NCBI GenBank assembly: GCA_947164865.1
Contig: CAMUYA010000002.1
Coordinates: 1 to 64,000 of the forward strand
From: an uncultured Lachnospiraceae bacterium
Lineage (GTDB): Bacteria > Bacillota > Clostridia > Lachnospirales > Lachnospiraceae
DNA: 64,000 bases
Reading direction: 5' to 3'
Shown: in pieces, positions 6,742 through 20,324 of the stretch
Layout of the letters: each line of letters opens with the position of its first letter
Position numbering within the stretch: position 1 is the stretch's first letter
Translations under genes and position numbers: made by a program
Notes under the pieces: generated by a model
Database searches by the model: none
What the model was told of the DNA's origin: nothing
Seen by the model: only the letters and a program-made list of their open reading frames with translations

Positions 6742-9129
6742 ATGAATGCCAAGTCACTAAAAACGCTGGAATACAATAAAATAATCGCTCTTCTGGAGGA
6801 GCATGCCGACTCGGAGCTGGGAAGAGAGTTGTGCCATGATCTGCTTCCCTCCATAGATCTTTCGGAAATCCAACAGGGTCAGCAGGAAACCGCGGATGCC
6901 GTATCAAGGCTGTTTAAAAAGGGAAGCACTTCCTTTGGAAATAACTACGACCTGCGGTATGCGGTTAAATCCCTTGAAGTCGGGAGTACATTATCTGCCG
7001 CTGAGCTGTTGCATATCGCGGCGCAGCTGACCAACACTGCACGAATAAAGAGCTACGGAGAAAAGGAAAATGAAGACGTTCCATCCGATTCCCTTGATGA
7101 GTATTTTCAATCTCTTCACCCTCTCACCAGGCTTGCGGATGAGATAAACAGATGCATTCTCTCCGAGGATGAATTTGCCGATGATGCCAGTCCGACGCTT
7201 AAATCTATCCGCAGACAGATCGCACAGACCGGGGAAAAGATCCACAACCAGCTCAATTCAATGGTTACCGGATCACTCAGAAGCTACCTGCAGGATGCGG
7301 TCATAACCATGCGCGATAACAGGTATTGTATTCCTGTTAAGTCGGAATACAAATCACAGGTTCCGGGCATGATCCATGATCAATCCTCCACCGGGTCCAC
7401 CTTCTTCATCGAGCCACAGGCAATAGTTTCTCTCAACAACAAAATCCGTGAGCTTACTCTCGATGAGCAGAAAGAGATAGAAAAGATACTCGCCGAGCTC
7501 AGCTACAGCTGCGCCGAGCATGCCGAAGAAATAGCGGAGAATCAGAAAATACTCACAAAACTCGATTTCGTGTTTGCTAAAGGACGGCTCGCCCTGGATA
7601 TGAATGCGAGCAGACCGCAGTATAACCGCAAGCATTATCTCGTGATAAAAAAGGCCCGTCATCCTTTGCTTGATAAGAAAAAAGTGGTTCCCATAGACGT
7701 TAATCTCGGGCGTGACTTTGATCTTCTGGTAGTGACCGGACCCAATACCGGAGGTAAAACCGTATCATTAAAGACAGTCGGTCTGCTTTCTCTTATGGGA
7801 CAGGCCGGACTACACGTTCCATGTTCGGAGCGTTCCGAATTATGTGTTTTTAATGATGTTTTTGCGGACATAGGAGATGAGCAGAGCATCGAACAGTCTC
7901 TCTCTACATTCTCATCGCATATGGTAAATATCGTTGAGATACTTAAAAAAGCTGACCGCCACAGCCTGTGCCTTTTTGATGAGCTGGGAGCGGGTACAGA
8001 TCCTACGGAGGGAGCCGCACTTGCCATAGCGATACTCAGCTTTCTTCACGAACAGGGCATCCGTACAATGGCCACCACTCACTACAGCGAGATCAAGCTT
8101 TTTGCTCTTTCAACAGAAGGTGTTGAGAATGCATGCTGCGAATTTGATGTAGAATCACTTCGTCCAACATACAGGCTCCTTATAGGAATTCCCGGAAAGA
8201 GCAATGCATTTGCGATATCTCAGAAGCTTGGGCTTCCGGATTATATAATTGACAGAGCCCGGGAACAGATAAGCAGTGAAAACGAAAGCTTTGAGGATGT
8301 GATCTCCGATCTTGAGCAGAACCGTATCACCATAGAAAACGAGCGCAAAGAGATCGCGGAATATAAAGAAAAGATCCGTACTCTACAGGAACAGCTTCAC
8401 GCCAAAAACGAAAAGCTCGACAAAGCCAAAGACCGTATCCTGCGTGAGGCAAACGAGCAGGCGAGAGATATTCTTCAGGAGGCAAAAGACTTTGCCGATG
8501 AAACCATAAGGGACATTAACAAAGCCTCAAAGTCCGGTGACATCAAAGCTCTTGAAGATGGCCGTTCAAAGGTCAGAAACAAGATCAACGATAAAAACTC
8601 CAAGCTCGGGATGAATGCGGAAAAGCCTTCAAAGGCCGACAAGAAAGGGCTCGTAGATCCCGCAAAGCTTAAGAAGGGCGACAGCGTCAGGATCATATCG
8701 ATGAACCTTAAGGGAACTGTTTCCTCTCTTCCGGATTCTAAGGGAAATCTGTTTGTAATGTGTGGTATCATCCGCACTCAGACAAATGTAAATGACCTTG
8801 CGTATTCGCAGGAAGAGGAAATCAAGACCCCGACTCTTAAGGGCGTTGGAAGCGGCGGAAACATCAAGATGCAAAAGGCGATGAACATCTCATCGGAAAT
8901 CAATCTCCTTGGCAGAACTGTTGACGAAGCTCTCGCGGAGCTTGAGAAATACCTTGATGATGCGTATATTGCGCATATTCCTTCCGTCAGAGTGGTTCAC
9001 GGAAAAGGAACCGGAGCTCTGCGTACGGCTGTACATAATTATCTTCGCAAACAGAAGATCGTATCGGAGTATCGCCTGGGTGAATACGGTGAAGGCGACG
9101 CAGGCGTAACCATAGTAAAGTTTAAATAG
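6742..9129 (+). CDS. mutS2: MutS2 family ATPase/endonuclease with Smr domain
   Basis: MutS2 proteins act on branched DNA to limit recombination or, in Bacillus, on collided ribosomes. The protein has the clamp/core region, a MutS-type Walker A (GPNTGGKTVSLKT), a Walker B (CLFDELGAGTDPTEG), a long coiled coil and a C-terminal Smr nuclease domain (VVHGKGTGALR). I prefer the ATG at 6742 (795 residues, opening MNAKSLKTLEYNKI as in the family) over 6712. There is no ribosome site before 6742. A TATACT at 6730-6735 lies 7 bases before the ATG, which would fit a leaderless transcript, although no good -35 is seen. The response regulator gene follows after 9 bases. Confidence 0.95.
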   Translation: MNAKSLKTLEYNKIIALLEEHADSELGRELCHDLLPSIDLSEIQQGQQETADAVSRLFKKGSTSFGNNYDLRYAVKSLEVGSTLSAAELLHIAAQLTNTARIKSYGEKENEDVPSDSLDEYFQSLHPLTRLADEINRCILSEDEFADDASPTLKSIRRQIAQTGEKIHNQLNSMVTGSLRSYLQDAVITMRDNRYCIPVKSEYKSQVPGMIHDQSSTGSTFFIEPQAIVSLNNKIRELTLDEQKEIEKILAELSYSCAEHAEEIAENQKILTKLDFVFAKGRLALDMNASRPQYNRKHYLVIKKARHPLLDKKKVVPIDVNLGRDFDLLVVTGPNTGGKTVSLKTVGLLSLMGQAGLHVPCSERSELCVFNDVFADIGDEQSIEQSLSTFSSHMVNIVEILKKADRHSLCLFDELGAGTDPTEGAALAIAILSFLHEQGIRTMATTHYSEIKLFALSTEGVENACCEFDVESLRPTYRLLIGIPGKSNAFAISQKLGLPDYIIDRAREQISSENESFEDVISDLEQNRITIENERKEIAEYKEKIRTLQEQLHAKNEKLDKAKDRILREANEQARDILQEAKDFADETIRDINKASKSGDIKALEDGRSKVRNKINDKNSKLGMNAEKPSKADKKGLVDPAKLKKGDSVRIISMNLKGTVSSLPDSKGNLFVMCGIIRTQTNVNDLAYSQEEEIKTPTLKGVGSGGNIKMQKAMNISSEINLLGRTVDEALAELEKYLDDAYIAHIPSVRVVHGKGTGALRTAVHNYLRKQKIVSEYRLGEYGEGDAGVTIVKFK

Positions 9130-9138
9130 AGGTGCATA

Positions 9139-9843
9139 ATGGCAATCAAACAAAAAATACTGATCGTCGATGATGACAACAACATAGCGGAACTTATCTC
9201 TCTTTATCTTATGAAGGAATGCTTTGATACCGAGATCGTAAATGACGGAGAAGCAGCACTTGCCAAGATTTCCACATTTAATCCCGATCTGATCCTTCTC
9301 GACATCATGCTTCCCGGAATGGACGGATATCAGGTATGCCGTGAAGTAAGAGCTAAATCTTCCATTCCCATCATAATGCTCTCCGCTAAGGGAGAGGTGT
9401 TTGACAAGGTGCTGGGACTGGAGCTCGGTGCGGATGATTATATCGAAAAACCTTTTGAATCAAAGGAAATGGTGGCCAGAGTAAAAGCCGTGCTCCGCAG
9501 ATACCGCACTCCCGAAACTGCTCCCGCTACGCATCCCGACGAAGAATGTGTTTCGTATCCCGATCTTATCGTAAACAAGACCAATTATTCCGTTACCTAT
9601 ATGGGTAAAAATATCGAAATGCCCCCCAAGGAACTGGAGCTTTTGTATCATCTGGCTTCAAATCCCAACCGCGTATATACCCGTGAGCAGCTGCTGGACA
9701 GCATCTGGAGCTATGATTACATCGGTGATACCCGTACCGTGGATGTTCATATCAAAAGGCTCCGCGAAAAGATCAGTGATCATGAAAAGTGGAAGATCAC
9801 TACCATCTGGGGCAAGGGATATAAATTTGAAACTATGCTGTAA
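9139..9843 (+). CDS. OmpR/PhoB-family response regulator
   Basis: A receiver domain (residues about 6-118) contains the acidic pocket (IVDDD), the phosphoacceptor Asp in LLDIMLPGMDG and the conserved Lys in YIEKPF. A linker leads to a winged-helix Trans_Reg_C DNA-binding domain (about 135-230; TREQLLDSIW, RTVDVHIKRLREK). GAGGTG precedes the ATG, and the gene is 15 bases upstream of its cognate kinase. The signal and regulon are not evident. The adjacent antiporter is convergent and not obviously part of the unit. Confidence 0.95.
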   Translation: MAIKQKILIVDDDNNIAELISLYLMKECFDTEIVNDGEAALAKISTFNPDLILLDIMLPGMDGYQVCREVRAKSSIPIIMLSAKGEVFDKVLGLELGADDYIEKPFESKEMVARVKAVLRRYRTPETAPATHPDEECVSYPDLIVNKTNYSVTYMGKNIEMPPKELELLYHLASNPNRVYTREQLLDSIWSYDYIGDTRTVDVHIKRLREKISDHEKWKITTIWGKGYKFETML

Positions 9844-9858
9844 ATAACCTGCACGCAA

Positions 9859-11280
9859 ATGAAAAAGACTCTCTATCTGAAATTTATATTGGCTTATCTG
9901 ATATTCGGTGTTTTCGGTTTCATCACCGTAACCATATTTGTCCCTCCCATGACAAATAATACACTATTAAAAGATAAAGCCGACACTCTTTATTCCGAGG
10001 CGACTCTTATAGCCAACACCTATGCGAGCGGTCTCTATTCGAGCAACACTTCCCTCGAAACGGTCAAGCTTCAGATCGATGCTCTTTCCGTATACATGAA
10101 ATCGGATATCCGTGTGATCAACCCTTCAGGACGTGTGGTTCTTGACACAACAATGCCGCTTAATCTGGATGAAGCGGTCTACATAGACGATTTCAACCCT
10201 ATCGTTATAAGCGGTTCATATTATATAGTGGATGATTTCTTCGGAACTTATGATTCGGACGTACTCACTGTTATGGCTCCCATTACATCGAACTATATGA
10301 TCAAAGGATATGTAACGATACACACTCCCATCTACGACATAAATTCCACTGCCAATACGATCCTCAACATCTGTTATATCACTCTGGCGATACTATTTGT
10401 GCTTTCGTTTATTATCCTGTTGTTCTTTAACCAGCTTGTCTACCGGCCCCTCAGAAAGATCACTTTCGGTGCAGAACAGTACGCTCAGGGAAATTATCAT
10501 TATGAGATACAGACCGACAGCAGGGATGAGATGGGATATCTCGCCGCCAGCCTCAACTATATGGCGGGAACCATCGCCGGGCAGGAAGATGATCAGAAAA
10601 AATTTGTGGCGAATGTCTCTCACGATTTCAGATCCCCCCTCACTTCAATAAGGGGATTTCTTGAAGCAATGATAGACGGAACCATTCCTCCCGAGATGCA
10701 CGAAAAATATCTTAATACTGTTCTAAACGAGACTGACAGGCTTACAAAACTCACCAACAGTCTGCTCACTCTCAACAATCTTAATACAAGCGGCATGATG
10801 CTGGATCTTTCCAACTTCGATATCAATCAGGTTATCCGCGATCTGGCTGCTTCCTTTGAAGGATCATGCAGAAGCAAAAACCTTTCGATCGCTCTTTCTC
10901 TTACGGGAGAAGAGATGATAGTCCGGGCAGACTCGGAACGTATAAAACAGGTTCTTTATAATCTTGTTGATAATGCGATCAAATTCAGCAGTCCGGAGTC
11001 AGAGATAAAAATAGAAACGACTCTCAGAAAGAATAAGCTCTTTATTTCTGTTAAGGATTCCGGTATCGGTATCCCCAAAGATGATCTGGGACTTATATGG
11101 AACAGGTTTTACAAATCCGATTCCTCCAGAGGAAAAGATAAACGCGGCACAGGTCTTGGCTTATCCATAGTAAAAGAGATCATAAATGCCCACAACGAAA
11201 ATATAAATGTAATAAGCACAGAAGGAGAAGGAAGTGAATTTATCTTCTCACTTCCGATAATAGAAGAGGATGAGATTTAA
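9859..11280 (+). CDS. Membrane sensor histidine kinase
   Basis: The kinase has two membrane helices (about 8-28 and 170-192) enclosing an extracellular sensor region of about 140 residues. A HAMP linker (about 193-245), a HisKA dimerisation domain with the phospho-accepting His in NVSHDFRSPLTS, and an HATPase_c domain with N-box NLVDNAIKFS, G1 DSGIGIP and G2 GTGLGLSIVKE follow. The order response regulator then kinase, 15 bases apart, marks them as a pair. No convincing Shine-Dalgarno precedes the ATG, so coupling to the upstream gene is likely. The ligand is unknown. Confidence 0.93.
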   Translation: MKKTLYLKFILAYLIFGVFGFITVTIFVPPMTNNTLLKDKADTLYSEATLIANTYASGLYSSNTSLETVKLQIDALSVYMKSDIRVINPSGRVVLDTTMPLNLDEAVYIDDFNPIVISGSYYIVDDFFGTYDSDVLTVMAPITSNYMIKGYVTIHTPIYDINSTANTILNICYITLAILFVLSFIILLFFNQLVYRPLRKITFGAEQYAQGNYHYEIQTDSRDEMGYLAASLNYMAGTIAGQEDDQKKFVANVSHDFRSPLTSIRGFLEAMIDGTIPPEMHEKYLNTVLNETDRLTKLTNSLLTLNNLNTSGMMLDLSNFDINQVIRDLAASFEGSCRSKNLSIALSLTGEEMIVRADSERIKQVLYNLVDNAIKFSSPESEIKIETTLRKNKLFISVKDSGIGIPKDDLGLIWNRFYKSDSSRGKDKRGTGLGLSIVKEIINAHNENINVISTEGEGSEFIFSLPIIEEDEI

Positions 11281-11293
11281 AGCTCATCCTCTT
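11264..11293 (+). terminator. Terminator hairpin after the two-component operon
   Basis: AAGAGGATGAG (11264-11274) pairs perfectly with CTCATCCTCTT (11283-11293) around an 8-base loop. The stem includes the last codons of the kinase gene. The following U-tract is weak. Because the antiporter gene converges on it, it could serve both directions. Confidence 0.6.
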
Positions 11294-11351
11294 ATGCTTT
11301 ATAGGGATTAATCTTTGTATTGATCCCGTTACAGTCTTATTTCTGCCTCTT

Positions 11352-12539
11352 TTATGCTCTTACAGCTTTCTTATCATCCTGTGAATACAAAAGCTTCAGA
11401 AGAATAGGAGTGCTGATACTTGATACTATTATAAGCAGGATCACGGCAGTAAAGTATACCGAATCTATCATTCCTACAGCAAGGCCTTTCTGAGCCACTA
11501 TAAGAGCAACCTCTCCTCTTGTCATCATTCCCACTCCCACCTTAAGTGAATCCGACCAGCTGTGCCGAAGTACCTTGGCCATAAGCCCACAGCCTATTAT
11601 CTTACATATAAGTGCAACTATAACAAATCCTATACTAAAGAAAATGATCTGTGCATTTACGTGGCTTATGTCTGTTTTTAATCCGATACTTGCAAAAAAT
11701 ACCGGACCGAAAAGCATGTAGGAATTGATCTCAACTTTACTGTCTATATAATCGTGGTCCTTTATGGAGCAAAGTATGATCCCTGCTACATACGCTCCTG
11801 TGATGTCTGCGATACCGAAAAACTTTTCCGCACAGAAAGCAAATATGAAGCATATAGCCAGACCGAGAATAGGAATACGCTGTGTGTGAGGATATTTGAA
11901 ATCAAGCAGTTTAAACAGCTTATATATACCGAATCCCACACCTATCGACAGAGCGAAGAATAATACTGTTGAAATAACCACCCTTCCCGGGTTGGAATCG
12001 GGATTCTTAAATCCTATAACAAATGTCAGCACTATGATTCCTATAACATCATCGATTATAGCAGCGCTCAGGATCGTGGTTCCTATCTCTCCCTGAAGCT
12101 TTCCCATCTCCTTAAGAGACTGCACCGTAATGCTCACACTGGTTGCTGTCATTATCACTCCGATAAATACAGCAGTAAAGAATTTTTCTGTTCCCCAACC
12201 TGCAACCCCGTAAAAAGCAAAATACAGAAGAGTACCTCCAACCAGAGGAACGAATACTCCTGAACAGGCTATGGCAAGTGCTTTAGGACCTGTCTTCATA
12301 AGATCCTTCAGGTTTGTCTCAAGTCCGGCGGAGAACATAAGAAGAATAACGCCTATCTCTGCCATCTGCGAAATGAAATCATTAAGCTGAACAATTCCCA
12401 GAAGGCTTGGACCTATAAGGAGTCCCGCTATGATCTCGCCCACTACCTGAGGGGCTTTAAGCTTACGGGCCAATAGTCCGAATGCTTTGGCAAAAACGAT
12501 TATTATCGCAAGATCTTTCAATATTTCATAAGACTGCAT
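11352..12539 (-). CDS. CPA2-family cation/proton antiporter
   Basis: This is a 395-residue integral membrane protein with about 11-12 hydrophobic helices and the Na_H_Exchanger fold. The paired aspartates in AAIIDDVIGI match the DD ion-binding motif of electrogenic CPA2 antiporters such as NapA. There is no RCK/TrkA-N regulatory domain, so it is unlike the full-length KefB/KefC potassium effluxers. GAGGTG 7 bases before the ATG supports the start. It probably exchanges Na+ or K+ for protons for pH and ion homeostasis; the ion cannot be fixed from sequence. It lies downstream of gyrA but behind the terminator at 12593-12616, so it is probably transcribed separately. Confidence 0.88.
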   Translation of the reverse strand: MQSYEILKDLAIIIVFAKAFGLLARKLKAPQVVGEIIAGLLIGPSLLGIVQLNDFISQMAEIGVILLMFSAGLETNLKDLMKTGPKALAIACSGVFVPLVGGTLLYFAFYGVAGWGTEKFFTAVFIGVIMTATSVSITVQSLKEMGKLQGEIGTTILSAAIIDDVIGIIVLTFVIGFKNPDSNPGRVVISTVLFFALSIGVGFGIYKLFKLLDFKYPHTQRIPILGLAICFIFAFCAEKFFGIADITGAYVAGIILCSIKDHDYIDSKVEINSYMLFGPVFFASIGLKTDISHVNAQIIFFSIGFVIVALICKIIGCGLMAKVLRHSWSDSLKVGVGMMTRGEVALIVAQKGLAVGMIDSVYFTAVILLIIVSSISTPILLKLLYSQDDKKAVRA

Positions 12540-12592
12540 TTTGTCTCACCTCTTTATCCAAAAGACAGATTTTCATTCAAAAAATAAAGTAA

Positions 12593-12616
12593 CGACAGGA
12601 CCTTTCTGTCCTGTCG
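12593..12616 (-). terminator. Terminator after gyrA
   Basis: CGACAGGAC (12593-12601) and GTCCTGTCG (12608-12616) form a perfect 9-bp stem with a 6-base loop. Read on the minus strand it is followed by a T-rich stretch (TTACTTTATTTTTT), as expected for the end of the dnaA-to-gyrA transcript. Confidence 0.8.
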
Positions 12617-12654
12617 CCACACATTGTACTACTAATATTATATTAAGTCAAAGA

Positions 12655-15261
12655 CTATTCATCATCTTCAGATGAATTCTCTTCGTCTTCTCCGTGGAAC
12701 TTTTTGGCCTCCTCATCGTCCTCTTCGTCAAGGTCAGCATTTCCGGCGAATTCTGTCTCTTCGGCATCTACCTCCGCTTCTGCCTCTTCAACGCTGTCAA
12801 AATCCTTTTCTCCGTTGGAAAGCCTGTCTCTTACCTTGGCTGCCTGGGCAATCTTTACTCCGTTAGGAAGGTTCATCAGTTTGACACCTGATGTGATCCT
12901 GCTGAGGGTGTTGATATCCGATACTTCGATCCTGATCATAATGCCTTCGGTGGTCATCATAATGATCTCCTCGGAACCGTCAATTGCCTTTACACCCATA
13001 ACATCGCCTGTCTTTTCGACGATCTTATAGCATTTTACGCCCTTGCCGCCGCGTTTCTGCGCTGTGAATTCATTCATAAGAGTGCGCTTTCCATAGCCTC
13101 TCTCTGATATGAACAAAAGCTCTGTTCCCTGACTTGCAAGCTGCATTCCTATTATCTCGTCTCCGGGATTGAGATTCATTCCTATAACGCCGATAGAACT
13201 TCTTCCGGTACGTCTTACATCCGTCTCGTGGAAACGTATGCACATACCCTGCTTTGTTACGAGGAATATCTCACTTTCCGCATTGGTACATTTAACTTCT
13301 ATAAGCTTATCACCATCAACAAGATTAATCGCTATCAGTCCGTTCTTTCTGACATTTGCAAAATCGGAAAGGAGCGTCTTCTTAACTGTTCCGTTCTTTG
13401 TGACCATAAAGAAGTTTCTCTGATCATCATATTTTGAAACAGGAATGATAGCGGTTATCTTTTCATCCGGTCCCAGCTGAAGGAGGTTTACTATCGCCAC
13501 ACCTCTTGAAGTACGGCTTCCTTCGGGAATCTCGTATGCCTTTAATCTGTACACACGGCCGTAGCTTGTGAAGAAATTAAGGTAATGATGTGTCGTGGTC
13601 ATCAGCAGATCTTCGATATAATCATCCTCGATGGTCTGCATTCCCTTGATTCCCTTGCCGCCTCTATGCTGCGCCTTGAAATTGTCGGGAGACATTCTCT
13701 TGATGTACCCGAGCCTTGTCATGGCAATAACGGTATTCTCACGAGGGATAAGATCCTCATCAAGAATCTCCAGCTCGTCAAATCCTATTTTTGTCCTTCT
13801 CTCATCACGGTACTTGTCGCCGATTGCCTTTATCTCTTCACGGATCACACCGAGAAGAAGCTTCTCATCCGCAAGAATTGCCTTGAGTTCGGATATTTTT
13901 GCAACAAGCTCGTTATGCTCATCAAGAAGCTTTTCTCTTTCCAATCCGGTAAGAGCACGAAGTCTCATATCGACAATAGCCTGAGCCTGAACATCATCGA
14001 TACCGAATCTTTCGATGAGTCTTTCCTTTGCTTCCTGAGTGTTAGAGCTGCTGCGGATGATACTGATCACTTCATCGATAAAATCAAGAGCTTTGAGCAG
14101 TCCCTGTAAAATATGATCTCTTTCTTCAGCCTTGTTAAGATCATATTTGGTTCTTCTTGTAACTACATCTTTCTGATGATCAAGATAGCATGTGAGCATC
14201 TGACGGATGTTCATAACCTTGGGCTGGTTCTTATCAAGCGCAAGCATTATAACACCGAAAGTATCCTGCATCTGAGTATGCTTATAGAGCTGATTTAGGA
14301 TAACATTAGCGTTGGCATCGCGTCTTACTTCTATTACAAGCCTTACACCTTCACGGTTTGACTCATCACGGATAGCTGTGATCCCGTCAATCTTTTTAAG
14401 TTTGACAAGCTCTGCAATCTTCTGCTGAAGATTAGCTTTATTAACCATGTAAGGGAGCTCTGTTGCCACTATCTGGGTTTTCCCGCTGGGAAGAGTTTCA
14501 ATTTCCGTAACGGCGCGTACTCTGATCTTTCCGCGGCCTGTTCTGTATGCTTCCTCTATGCCGCGGCGCCCCAGGATAGTTCCTCCCGTAGGAAAATCAG
14601 GACCTTTTACGATATCCATTATTTCCTCGATGGTTGTTTCTCTGTTTTCATTAACTGTATTGTCAATGATCTTTACAACAGCATCGATAGTCTCTCCAAG
14701 GTTGTGAGGAGGAATATTTGTTGCCATACCTACCGCAATACCCGTGGTACCGTTGACCAGAAGATTGGGATAACGGCTGGGGAGAACAGTGGGTTCCGAC
14801 TCGGTACCGTCGAAGTTGTCAACAAAGTCTACAGTATCCTTGTTGATATCTGCAAGGAGTTCCATACTGATCTTGGAAAGCCTTGCCTCGGTGTACCTCA
14901 TTGCCGCAGCTCCATCACCGTCCATGGATCCGAAGTTTCCGTGACCGTCCACAAGAGGATATCTCATAGACCAGTCCTGAGCCATATTAACCAACGCACC
15001 ATAAATGGAACTGTCGCCATGGGGGTGATATTTACCCATTGTATCACCGACGATACGTGCACTTTTACGGTGAGGCTTGTCAGGTCCGTTATTCAGTTCT
15101 ACCATGGAATAAAGGACGCGCCTTTGAACCGGCTTAAGGCCGTCTCTTACATCAGGAAGCGCACGTGAGGCTATAACACTCATGGCGTAATCGATGTAAA
15201 AGGTTTCCATTCTTTCTTTTAGATCGACTTCCTGTATCTTGTCGAAAATTGTGTCATCCAT
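12655..15261 (-). CDS. gyrA: DNA gyrase subunit A
   Basis: GyrA cuts and rejoins DNA during negative supercoiling and pairs with GyrB. The start at 15261 ([14 protein letters not shown]) has AGAGGA upstream; 868 residues result. The catalytic tyrosine is Tyr123 in [10 protein letters not shown]. The C-terminal beta-pinwheel carries a GyrA-box-like AQHRGGKG, and the chain ends in about 55 very acidic residues. The quinolone pocket reads [10 protein letters not shown]: the serine equivalent to E. coli Ser83 is present (Ser84), but the position equivalent to Asp87 is glycine (Gly88). It is 77 bases downstream of gyrB. Confidence 0.97.
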   Translation of the reverse strand: MDDTIFDKIQEVDLKERMETFYIDYAMSVIASRALPDVRDGLKPVQRRVLYSMVELNNGPDKPHRKSARIVGDTMGKYHPHGDSSIYGALVNMAQDWSMRYPLVDGHGNFGSMDGDGAAAMRYTEARLSKISMELLADINKDTVDFVDNFDGTESEPTVLPSRYPNLLVNGTTGIAVGMATNIPPHNLGETIDAVVKIIDNTVNENRETTIEEIMDIVKGPDFPTGGTILGRRGIEEAYRTGRGKIRVRAVTEIETLPSGKTQIVATELPYMVNKANLQQKIAELVKLKKIDGITAIRDESNREGVRLVIEVRRDANANVILNQLYKHTQMQDTFGVIMLALDKNQPKVMNIRQMLTCYLDHQKDVVTRRTKYDLNKAEERDHILQGLLKALDFIDEVISIIRSSSNTQEAKERLIERFGIDDVQAQAIVDMRLRALTGLEREKLLDEHNELVAKISELKAILADEKLLLGVIREEIKAIGDKYRDERRTKIGFDELEILDEDLIPRENTVIAMTRLGYIKRMSPDNFKAQHRGGKGIKGMQTIEDDYIEDLLMTTTHHYLNFFTSYGRVYRLKAYEIPEGSRTSRGVAIVNLLQLGPDEKITAIIPVSKYDDQRNFFMVTKNGTVKKTLLSDFANVRKNGLIAINLVDGDKLIEVKCTNAESEIFLVTKQGMCIRFHETDVRRTGRSSIGVIGMNLNPGDEIIGMQLASQGTELLFISERGYGKRTLMNEFTAQKRGGKGVKCYKIVEKTGDVMGVKAIDGSEEIIMMTTEGIMIRIEVSDINTLSRITSGVKLMNLPNGVKIAQAAKVRDRLSNGEKDFDSVEEAEAEVDAEETEFAGNADLDEEDDEEAKKFHGEDEENSSEDDE

Positions 15262-15338
15262 TTTATTTCCTCTTTTATAGATACTGATAAAAAACAAAAT
15301 TCAAATACGAGTATTTAATTTTGTTATTTATCGATCCC

Positions 15339-18644
<3,306 letters not shown>

Positions 18645-18645
<1 letters not shown>

Positions 18646-18860
18646 TAATTCACCGTCTTTACAGTAAAGCTCTTTCCGTCGTACTCAAAAGAATCCCCGT
18701 CGTATAATTTCTTGCCTCGTTGTAATTCAACGGATCCGTTAACTTTTACAAGTCCTTCCTGAATCACAAATTTAGCATCCACTCCGGACATAACCGCACC
18801 GGCAAGCTTCAGAGCCTGCCCTAATTTTATAAAATCATCTTTTATAGTAACTGTTTCCAT
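18645..18860 (-). CDS. yaaA: S4-domain RNA-binding protein, YaaA/RlbA family
   Basis: This is a 71-residue S4-like RNA-binding protein of the type always found between dnaN and recF in Firmicutes. The motif FIKLGQALKLAGAVMSGVDAK leads into KVNGSVELQRGKKL, the typical S4 surface. In Bacillus it has been linked to ribosome assembly. It is 3 bases after dnaN and overlaps recF by one base, so it is translated as part of the dnaN-gyrA operon. Confidence 0.93.
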
Positions 18861-18863
18861 CTT

Positions 18864-19982
18864 TTATACCGCATTGAAATTAACGGGAAGAACTACATAA
18901 ATATAGCTTTCTGTTTCATTCTTTATGAAGCAGGGCGCCTTAGCATTGATCATATATAGATCAACATATTCATCATCTATAACTCTTAATGCATCAAGCA
19001 AAAACTTAGGATTAAAGGCAATAACAAGCTCTTTGCCGCTGTTTTCAATATCTAATTCCTCATTCATACTTCCTATGATGGAATTGATGCTTACGATAAG
19101 AGTACTATCCTGAATATTCATTATGATAGGTTTTTTATCACCTTCCTTAATAAAAAGGGTAGCCCTGTCTATGCAGTTCATAAGATCTTTTTTATTAACG
19201 GTAACTTTTGTATCATAATTGGAAGAACTCATTTTATCTATATCAAAGAATTCTCCCTCAATAAGCCTGGATACTACTTTTGTTTTTCCAAATTCAAACA
19301 TTATATGATTGGAACTGAATGATATCTCTATATCATCTTCAGCTCCTCCGGTAACTATTTTACTTATTTCATTAAGACTCTTGCCCGGAACTATAACTTT
19401 TTCGGCATCATATACATCACGAAGTTGCAATCTTCTGATAGATATTCTGTGGCCATCAAGAGAAGACAATCTCATCGAATCACCAAATACTTCAAAAAGC
19501 TCTCCTTTTATGGTCTGCTGTCCTGAAGAAGAATCAGTATTATCAGCTACCGAAAAAATAGTCTGCTTAACAATATCCCTGAAATTCATCTGGCTGAGAA
19601 TAATAGAATTATTCTTTTCTATATCGGGAAGATATGTATATTCATCACCTGATTTTCCTATAAGAGTTGTTTCTATTTTTCCGCAGGTGATATAAGTTTT
19701 GTAATTATGATCCACTTCAATTGTTATATCACTGTCGGGAAGCTTTCTTATAAAATCGGAAAATCCCTTTGCTTCCAGAGCAACAATTCCTCTTTCTATT
19801 ATCTGTCCGTCTATTATTGTTTCTATTCCAAGCTCTGTGTCATTACCTGTAAGAGAAATAACATCCCCTGTAGTATTTATAAGAATACATTCAAGAACAG
19901 ACATCGTACTCTTATTTGGAACAGCTTTTGAAACAATATTGACTCCATTAAGAAGATCTGATTTACTGCATACGAATTTCAT
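18864..19982 (-). CDS. dnaN: DNA polymerase III beta sliding clamp
   Basis: The clamp encircles DNA and tethers polymerase III. The 372-residue protein opens MKFVCSKSDLLNGVNIVSKA and has the three-domain DnaN pattern through to the C-terminal pocket and end (YVVLPVNFNAV). The ATG at 19982 has AAGGAG 7 bases upstream; a longer in-frame reading to 20030 lacks one. It is the second gene of the dnaA-led minus-strand block, separated from dnaA by 342 bases. Confidence 0.97.
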   Translation of the reverse strand: MKFVCSKSDLLNGVNIVSKAVPNKSTMSVLECILINTTGDVISLTGNDTELGIETIIDGQIIERGIVALEAKGFSDFIRKLPDSDITIEVDHNYKTYITCGKIETTLIGKSGDEYTYLPDIEKNNSIILSQMNFRDIVKQTIFSVADNTDSSSGQQTIKGELFEVFGDSMRLSSLDGHRISIRRLQLRDVYDAEKVIVPGKSLNEISKIVTGGAEDDIEISFSSNHIMFEFGKTKVVSRLIEGEFFDIDKMSSSNYDTKVTVNKKDLMNCIDRATLFIKEGDKKPIIMNIQDSTLIVSINSIIGSMNEELDIENSGKELVIAFNPKFLLDALRVIDDEYVDLYMINAKAPCFIKNETESYIYVVLPVNFNAV

Positions 19983-20324
19983 GAGTAAGCTCCTTATCAA
20001 TATCCAAAAAATGAATCCACAGCAAAACAAACACCCAAATTGGCTAATTAAATAATTATTATATTAATATAATTAGTATTAAGGGATGTCAGTACTGCGA
20101 AAAACCTTTTATATTATACTATTTTTCTGGAAAAAAGAAAATGAAAAACGCGTGAATTTGGCTTAAATTTTTAAAGAATAAGTGGTCAACAATCCACTAT
20201 ACCTTAAAACGGTAAAATGCCCTTAAAGGGGCTTATAAGCATCAATCCACGCGTTATTAAATATTTATACTTAAATTATACCCATAGATATCCATTATTT
20301 ATTGATAAAAGTTAATCAATAATA
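19983..20324. other. AT-rich dnaA-dnaN intergenic region
   Basis: This 342-base gap holds no gene. Around 20039-20085 it is almost purely A and T (TAATTAAATAATTATTATA and similar). No perfect DnaA box is visible. In Firmicutes with bipartite origins the unwinding element can lie on this side of dnaA, so this is a candidate duplex-unwinding region. It must also contain any dnaN promoter, but I see no near-consensus one. Confidence 0.45.

Noticed and set aside
13585..15168. Long open frames on the plus strand inside gyrA (for example 13585-14109 and 14704-15168)
   Set aside because: They are antisense shadows of the gyrA coding sequence: no ribosome sites, no recognisable domains, and composition explained by the codon use of gyrA.
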